A DNA stretch of 64,000 nucleotides from Marinobacter bohaiensis (GTDB taxonomy: Bacteria; Pseudomonadota; Gammaproteobacteria; Pseudomonadales; Oleiphilaceae): positions 62,001 through 126,000 of the forward strand of contig NZ_QGEH01000002.1 in NCBI RefSeq assembly GCF_003258515.1, read 5' to 3'. Shown here piece after piece: positions 59,708 to 64,000 of this stretch. The notes under the pieces are model-generated. The model saw nothing but the letters and a program-made list of their open reading frames with translations. It was not told the DNA's origin and made no database searches. The number at the start of each line of letters is the position of its first letter. Positions within the stretch are counted from its first letter, which is position 1. A program made the position numbers and the translations under genes.

Positions 59708-60454
59708 TCAGGCGTTGGCGGAACGCTCGCGGACCCAGAATGCCGTCGCACCGCACACGGCGGCGGGCACGACGAAGAGATTCAGCACCGGCACCATCGC
59801 CGCGAGGGCGACCGGCAGACCGAAACCGAAAGCAGACAGGCGCCGGGCACCAAGCGACCGACGCAGGTCGCCGAAGCTGACCCGGTGATTGTCCGCGGGG
59901 TAATCCACGTACTGCAGCGCCATCATCCAGCTGTTGAACAGGAACCAGAGCACGGCGGACACCAGGTTCACCACCGGGATCAGGCCCAGCAACAGCAGGA
60001 AGACGGCACGCGGCAGGTAGTAGAGGATTTTCTGGACCTCCCGCCACAGCGCGCGCGGGATATCCTTGATGATCTGCGCCCAGCCGCCCTCGGTGGTCAC
60101 TTCCTGGCCGGTGAGCTGCTTTTCGGTCAGCTCGGCCAGGTAGCCGTAGAAAGGCGACCCGATCAGGTTGGCGAGAATCACGAAACCATAGGCCAGCATC
60201 AGCAGAATGACGACGCCGTAAAGCAGCCAGAACAGCCAGTCCAGGGCCTGCAGCCACTGCCAGTCCGGCAGCCAGCTCATGGCGGCGGCGATCATCACGC
60301 CGAAACCTTCAGCGAGGAAATAGAACAGCAGGCCGAACAGCAGGATGTTGAGGATCAGGGGAATGATGACGAACAGGCGCAGCCCCGGCTGGCGGATCAA
60401 CCGGAAACCTTCCGCAAGGTAGCCCAGGCCGTGAAAGAAATTGCCCTTCAGCAT
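59708..60454 (-). CDS. cysZ: Sulfate transporter CysZ
   Basis: A 248-aa inner-membrane protein of the EI24/CysZ family. NFFHGLGYLAEGFRLIRQPGLRLFVIIPL is the family N-terminus; LANLIGSPFYGYLAELTEKQLTG and RREVQKILYYLPRA-like segments (LWREVQKILYYLPRAVFL) follow, with the GDLRRSLGARRLSAFGFG block near the C-terminus. Four to six membrane segments are visible. It imports sulfate for cysteine synthesis. The gene is 61 nt upstream of rapA on the same strand and shares no function with it. Confidence 0.9.
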   Translation of the reverse strand: MLKGNFFHGLGYLAEGFRLIRQPGLRLFVIIPLILNILLFGLLFYFLAEGFGVMIAAAMSWLPDWQWLQALDWLFWLLYGVVILLMLAYGFVILANLIGSPFYGYLAELTEKQLTGQEVTTEGGWAQIIKDIPRALWREVQKILYYLPRAVFLLLLGLIPVVNLVSAVLWFLFNSWMMALQYVDYPADNHRVSFGDLRRSLGARRLSAFGFGLPVALAAMVPVLNLFVVPAAVCGATAFWVRERSANA

Positions 60455-60646
60455 GTCCGCATCCTCCGGTTTCCTGGCGCAACGATCGCCAATCGCGTTT
60501 CAACGCGCGTGGTACCGCCTGGGGCACAACGCGGCCCGACGGGACCGCAGCCGGCGTGCCGACTGGCGCAAATCGGGCGCAGAGCATACCATGAGCCGCC
60601 TGCTGACGATAATCGCAAATGACGCCTGCCCGACCGGGAACCGACA

Positions 60647-61021
60647 ATGACCGACCTGCTTCGCAAGCTGACTCAACAGACCCGATTGTGGCGCGTTGCC
60701 CTGCTGGTTTCCATGACGGCGATCCTGTGGCTGGCGACCTCCGACCTGGACCAGCCGATCCAGGTATCCTCCTGGGACAAGCTCAACCACGTCACTGCTT
60801 TCGTCGAGCTCACCCTGCTGCTGCGCCTGGGGTGGCCGCGCCTCGGGGTCGCCACCAGCGTTGCGGTCCTGCTTGGTTACGGCCTGTTCATCGAGCTATG
60901 TCAGGCCCCACTGCCCTATCGCAGCTTCTCGCTGCTGGATCTGGTGGCGGATGGGGTCGGCATCGCCGCCGGACTGGCACTCTGGTTCCTGACGGTTCGC
61001 CGACTCTCGGATAACACTTAA
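60647..61021 (+). CDS. VanZ-like family membrane protein
   Basis: A 124-aa protein with four membrane helices. WLATSDLDQPIQVSSWDKLNHVTAFVELTLLLRL contains the VanZ-family Lys-x-x-His motif (DKLNH), and FIELCQAPLPYRSFSLLDLVADGVGIAAG contains the second motif (E-Q-x5-R-x-x-x-x-x-D). VanZ itself gives low teicoplanin resistance, but most members are of unknown role. Divergent from cysZ. It ends 19 nt before the GacA-type box of the sRNA. Confidence 0.88.
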   Translation: MTDLLRKLTQQTRLWRVALLVSMTAILWLATSDLDQPIQVSSWDKLNHVTAFVELTLLLRLGWPRLGVATSVAVLLGYGLFIELCQAPLPYRSFSLLDLVADGVGIAAGLALWFLTVRRLSDNT

Positions 61022-61039
61022 GAAATCGCCCTCTCTCCG

Positions 61040-61057
61040 TGTGAGATATTTCTCACA
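61040..61057. promoter_or_regulatory. GacA/UvrY-type upstream activating palindrome
   Basis: TGTGAG-ATATTT-CTCACA, a perfect 18-bp palindrome with 6-bp arms and a 6-nt spacer. This is the geometry of the GacA box (TGTAAG-N6-CTTACA). The 8-nt distance between TGTGA and TCACA excludes a CRP/Vfr site, which needs 6. It lies about 175 nt before the predicted sRNA start, similar to the spacing of Pseudomonas rsm genes as I recall them. Confidence 0.7.
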
Positions 61058-61224
61058 GCGCTGTAGGTAAATTCGATTTCGTGCCGTGCGAAGCCCACGA
61101 GAACGCCTCTGAGAATTTTCCAGACCTTTGTTTAAAAAGAAAATTTCAAGATGGCAATGTTCCCGCCATGGGAAAGCAAGAAAGCCGTCACATATCGGCA
61201 ATGTGCAAATTGCTATAGTGGAGT

Positions 61225-61454
61225 TGTCAGGATGACAGGGACAGGAAGACACACGGAGTAGTTCCTCACAGGAGCGTGAGGGGAAGCAGGGATTAAACGG
61301 ATTTCCCGCTTTAGGGACTCGTTTTATCTGGATCGCCGGCTAGGACGCTGGCGCCACGGAGCTGGCAAGGGACTTCAAAACGCGACAGGGTTTGACGCGC
61401 GCAGGGACGCGGATACCCGTTCCGACCAAGGGCAACGCAAGTTGCCCTTTTTTT
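61225..61454 (+). ncRNA. CsrB/RsmZ-type regulatory RNA
   Basis: The 526-bp gap after vanZ encodes no protein but holds about 230 nt with fifteen GGA motifs, ending in a perfect terminator (AAGGGCAAC / GTTGCCCTT, loop GCAA, seven T). Several GGAs sit in hairpin loops: TGTCA-GGA-TGACA (61225-61237), CCTCAC-AGGAGC-GTGAGG (61264-61281) and GCCGGC-TAGGAC-GCTGGC (61335-61352). A -10 TATAGT lies at 61214-61219, with no good -35, as expected for an activated promoter. In relatives such RNAs sequester CsrA/RsmA, relieving repression of biofilm, polysaccharide and secondary-metabolism mRNAs. The GacA-type palindrome upstream completes the picture. The 5' end is inferred. Confidence 0.82.
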
Positions 61455-61500
61455 GTGCCCGGTTTTTACTCGCGTGCCCGGCGCTCATCCGGACATACGG

Positions 61501-61535
61501 TCACGATCACGATCACGATCACGATCACGATCACG
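61501..61535. repeat. Hexanucleotide tandem repeat (TCACGA)n
   Basis: Almost six perfect tandem copies of TCACGA, immediately downstream of the methyltransferase stop and 46 nt after the sRNA terminator. It lies outside any coding frame. Confidence 0.9.
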
Positions 61536-61547
61536 GCCGATGATCGA

Positions 61548-62210
61548 TCACTCAGGCCCCGCCCGATAGATACGCACCCGGTTGAACTCCTCGAACTCGT
61601 GGAGGTCGGGCCAGGTCCGGCCCTCTCCGACCGTCTGCAGAACGTAGCGGTCGTCCCCCAGATCCTTCACCCGGGAATCCGCCAGCAACACGCTGGGCGC
61701 GGCGGCCCGGAATTCGGCCAGTAGCGGCCGGTTTTCCGGGTCGTAGAGCACATCGGCCGCCGTCACCACATCGAATGCACCGACACGGCCGTGCCAGTCG
61801 TCGCACAGGGTTACCGCCACGTCGTTCAGGCGGGCGTTGGCCGCCACAGCCGCCAGGGCATCGGCATCGATGTCGCACGCGACCACCTCGCTCGCGCCCG
61901 CACGGGCGGCGGCAATCGCCACAACCCCCGAACCGGAACCGAAATCGATCACCCGCCGGCCGGCCACCGTGTCCGGATGATCCAGGAGGTACTGGGCCAG
62001 CACCTGACCGCTGGCCCAGCAAAAGGACCAGTAGGCCGGCTCGGCCACCACCGCCTGGGCTTCGTCGTGACTGAGCGGCCCTTCCAGCACCGCCGGATCG
62101 AACAGGTATAGAGGCAGCGTCGGGCAGCCGGACGGGGCGGTCCGGGCCACGCGTCCGCGGGCCAGGGTGCGCTGCATGCGCTGGTTGAGCAGGGCGTCGG
62201 TTTTGAGCAT
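61548..62210 (-). CDS. Class I SAM-dependent methyltransferase (Nnt1/ETFBKMT-like)
   Basis: A 220-aa methyltransferase. VIDFGSGSGVVAIAAARAGASEVVACDID (around residues 88-116) is the SAM site with motif I and II; TAADVLYDPENRPLL is motif IV. The N-terminal WSFCWASGQVLAQYLLDHP is typical of the family annotated as predicted nicotinamide N-methylase (COG3897) and of the protein-lysine methyltransferases ETFBKMT and METTL20-like. A substrate cannot be named; electron-transfer flavoprotein beta is one known target of relatives. Convergent with the sRNA gene. Confidence 0.82.
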   Translation of the reverse strand: MLKTDALLNQRMQRTLARGRVARTAPSGCPTLPLYLFDPAVLEGPLSHDEAQAVVAEPAYWSFCWASGQVLAQYLLDHPDTVAGRRVIDFGSGSGVVAIAAARAGASEVVACDIDADALAAVAANARLNDVAVTLCDDWHGRVGAFDVVTAADVLYDPENRPLLAEFRAAAPSVLLADSRVKDLGDDRYVLQTVGEGRTWPDLHEFEEFNRVRIYRAGPE

Positions 62211-62320
62211 GCCGCATTCTAGCCCGCCGCGAGCGGCCCGGCCACAACGGGGACTGAAGCCGGCGCGGCCTTTCGTTATACTCCAGACACACTTCGCAAT
62301 CGCCGCAGACCGACAACCCT

Positions 62321-63424
62321 ATGGCCCGCCCCGACACCCAGGATTACCTCGACATCTTCCTCAACGACATCCCGCTGATGGACGTCCGCGCCCCCGTGGA
62401 ATTCCACAAGGGCTCGTTCCCCCAGGCCATCAACGCGCCGCTGATGAACGACGACGAGCGCCATCGGGTCGGCATCCGCTACAAGGAACAGGGCCAGCAG
62501 GCGGCCATCGAGCTGGGCCACCAGTTGGTGCGCGACGACATCAAGCAGCAACGCGTGGAAGACTGGGTCCGCTTCACCCGACAGCATCCGCAAGGCTACC
62601 TGTTCTGCTTCCGCGGCGGCCTGCGCTCGCAGCTCACCCAGCGCTGGATTCACGAGGCGGGCATCGACTTCCCGTTGGTCAAGGGCGGCTACAAGGCACT
62701 GCGCCGTTTCCTGATCGACACCCAGGAGCAGCTCCTGGAAGGCGGTCTGCCGCTGCACATCATCAGCGGCCGCACCGGCACCGGCAAGACACGCGTGCTT
62801 CTGGAAACCCCCAACCCGGTGGACCTGGAAGGCATGGCCGAACACCGGGGGTCCAGCTTCGGCCGCACCCTGACGCCACAGCCCGGCCAGATCGATTTCG
62901 AGAACCGCGTGGCCATCGCGCTGCTCAAAGCCCACCACAAGGTGGGCGGGCCGATCTACCTGGAAGACGAAAGCCGCCTGATCGGCCGCTGCGCCCTGCC
63001 CCACAACCTGCGCGAGCGCATGTCCGAGGCGCCGTTGCTGGTACTGGAGCGCCCGTTGGACGAGCGCACGGAGATCATCCGCCAGGACTATGTCACCGAC
63101 ATGCTGGCCGGCTTCGTCGCCCGGGACGGCGAAGACGCCGGCTGGTTCAACTTCCGCGACTTCCTGCTCAGCGCCCTGGACCGCATCCGCAAGCGCCTGG
63201 GGGGCGAACGCCACCAGCGCCTGCGCCAGATCATGATCGACGCCCTGGACCAACAGCAGGCCCACGGTGATCCGGGCGGTCACGACGAATGGATCCAGGT
63301 GCTGCTGCGGGACTACTACGACCCCATGTACGATTACCAGCTGAGTCACAAGTCCGGCCGTATCGCTGTGCGTGGGTGCGTGGACACCCTCCTGGAGTGG
63401 ACCTATCGCCAGACGGCAGCCTGA
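62321..63424 (+). CDS. selU: tRNA 2-selenouridine synthase
   Basis: A 367-aa protein (also MnmH/YbbB). An N-terminal rhodanese domain begins DIFLNDIPLMDVRAPVEFHKGSFP, with active-site Cys96 in YLFCFRGGLRSQ (Cys97 in E. coli), followed by a P-loop domain with GRTGTGKT (150-157). It replaces sulfur by selenium in 2-thiouridine of tRNA wobble bases via a geranylated intermediate. The selenophosphate donor enzyme SelD is not in this window, although in many genomes the two genes are neighbours. A divergent methyltransferase gene lies upstream. Confidence 0.93.
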   Translation: MARPDTQDYLDIFLNDIPLMDVRAPVEFHKGSFPQAINAPLMNDDERHRVGIRYKEQGQQAAIELGHQLVRDDIKQQRVEDWVRFTRQHPQGYLFCFRGGLRSQLTQRWIHEAGIDFPLVKGGYKALRRFLIDTQEQLLEGGLPLHIISGRTGTGKTRVLLETPNPVDLEGMAEHRGSSFGRTLTPQPGQIDFENRVAIALLKAHHKVGGPIYLEDESRLIGRCALPHNLRERMSEAPLLVLERPLDERTEIIRQDYVTDMLAGFVARDGEDAGWFNFRDFLLSALDRIRKRLGGERHQRLRQIMIDALDQQQAHGDPGGHDEWIQVLLRDYYDPMYDYQLSHKSGRIAVRGCVDTLLEWTYRQTAA

Positions 63425-63631
63425 TAGACTGACTATATTCATCCAATCCCGCTAACGAACGTACCTCTGGTCGGCTGTCGTCGGCAGGACGATTTTTGCC
63501 AGCCGTCTTAGCGGTTTGCCATATTTCTGCTATAAAAACCCGGGTAATCCCAGTCGTTGCGGCGATCAGTGCGCCGCCCCGCACCGGCCCCGGTCGACAT
63601 CCTGGATTCAAGAACGCAACAAGGAGTTCAC

Positions 63632-64000
63632 ATGGAAAACCTCTTCTCCGGCGACGGACAGCTCGCTGAACTGGCCCAGATGGCCTATGGCATGGTGATG
63701 GCCTATGCGCCCAAGGTGCTGCTGGCGATTGTGACGCTGATTATCGGCCTCTGGCTGATCAACCGCTTTGTCGGCGTCCTCGACAAGAAGCTGGGCGCCA
63801 AGGACCCGACCCTCAACAAGTTCCTGTGCGGCCTGATCAGTGCCATCCTCAAGATCATGCTGATCATCTCCGCCGCGTCGATGATCGGCATCGCCACCAC
63901 CTCGTTCATCGCCGTGGTCGGTGCCGCCGGCCTGGCCATCGGTCTGGCCCTGCAGGGGAGCCTGGCCAACTTCGCCGGCGGTGTACTGATCCTGATTTTC
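63632..64000 (+). CDS. mscS: Small-conductance mechanosensitive channel MscS, N-terminal part
   Basis: The first 123 codons of an MscS channel, cut by the window end. Translation gives MENLFSGDGQLAELAQMAYG, then TM1 (VLLAIVTLIIGLWLI), TM2 (GLISAILKIMLIISAASMIG) and the pore helix TM3 (VVGAAGLAIGLALQGSLANF), whose Gly/Ala packing (VGAAGLAIGLALQGS) is the MscS signature. AAGGAG lies 7 nt before the ATG. It releases solutes upon hypo-osmotic shock, expected in a marine or halophilic organism. A TATAAA (63532-63537) upstream is a possible -10. Confidence 0.93.
   Translation, partial: MENLFSGDGQLAELAQMAYGMVMAYAPKVLLAIVTLIIGLWLINRFVGVLDKKLGAKDPTLNKFLCGLISAILKIMLIISAASMIGIATTSFIAVVGAAGLAIGLALQGSLANFAGGVLILIF

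Noticed and set aside
61040-61057. CRP/Vfr binding site
   Set aside because: The arms TGTGA and TCACA are present, but they are 8 nt apart instead of 6, so the site fits GacA geometry better.
1-64000. Mobile elements, prophage, CRISPR or a defence island
   Set aside because: No transposase, integrase, Cas or restriction gene, and no regularly spaced repeats, were seen. The region looks like core chromosome with the pel operon as the main accessory block.

Overview
The window is 64 kb of GC-rich chromosome from a gammaproteobacterium. Genes are densely packed on both strands. I saw no phage, insertion sequence, CRISPR array, tRNA or rRNA. The gene set (SutA-like RNA polymerase cofactor, PhoBR, RapA, FadE, NudE, SelU, PanP-type aspartate decarboxylase, Pel operon, a CsrB/Rsm-type sRNA) points to a marine or halophilic relative of Marinobacter/Pseudomonas. 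The genus is inference only.

Layout. 1-6.6 kb: end of a flavin disulfide reductase, sutA-like gene, a TetR/aidB pair, a DUF503 gene, panP and an Mpo1-like membrane protein. 6.6-8.8 kb: a three-way-junction hairpin element, an 88-aa hypothetical and a PiT phosphate transporter. 9.1-13.5 kb: a diguanylate cyclase, a MioC-like flavodoxin and a 7TMR-DISM/EAL protein. 13.5-16 kb: tesB, rubredoxin reductase and a 55-aa rubredoxin. 16.2-22.8 kb: hpt, ubiC, ubiA, phoBR with a Pho box, a receiver-PilZ-like regulator and a lytic transglycosylase. 22.8-31.5 kb: nudE, a PEP-CTERM protein with a sigma-54 promoter, rsuA, a one-domain asparaginase, pbpG, a lipoprotein esterase, trxA, a cysteine-rich TetR regulator, ilvD and a methyltransferase. 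31.8-37.4 kb: a second 7TMR-DISM/EAL protein, a TetR regulator, Yip1, a dienelactone hydrolase and a GST. 37.5-49.4 kb: a complete pelABCDEFG operon. 49.5-64 kb: plsC-like, GDPD, dadA-like, csp, crcB, fadE, rapA, cysZ, vanZ, a CsrB/RsmZ-type sRNA with a GacA-type box, a methyltransferase, selU and the start of an mscS gene.

A biofilm and second-messenger theme recurs. The window holds one intact GGEEF cyclase, two EAL proteins with degenerate GGDEF domains, a receiver-PilZ-like protein, a PelD c-di-GMP receptor with its RxxD site in place, and a Gac/Rsm-type sRNA that in relatives titrates CsrA/RsmA away from biofilm mRNAs. A second theme is fatty-acid and phosphate handling: aidB, fadE, tesB, plsC, GDPD, rubredoxin pair, PiT and PhoBR.

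The observations most worth following are the sRNA (61225-61454) with its upstream palindrome, the sigma-54 promoter in front of the PEP-CTERM gene, the structured element at 6720-6828, and a TAGACC(A/G)GTC motif shared by the TetR gene at 28406, trxA and the dienelactone hydrolase gene.
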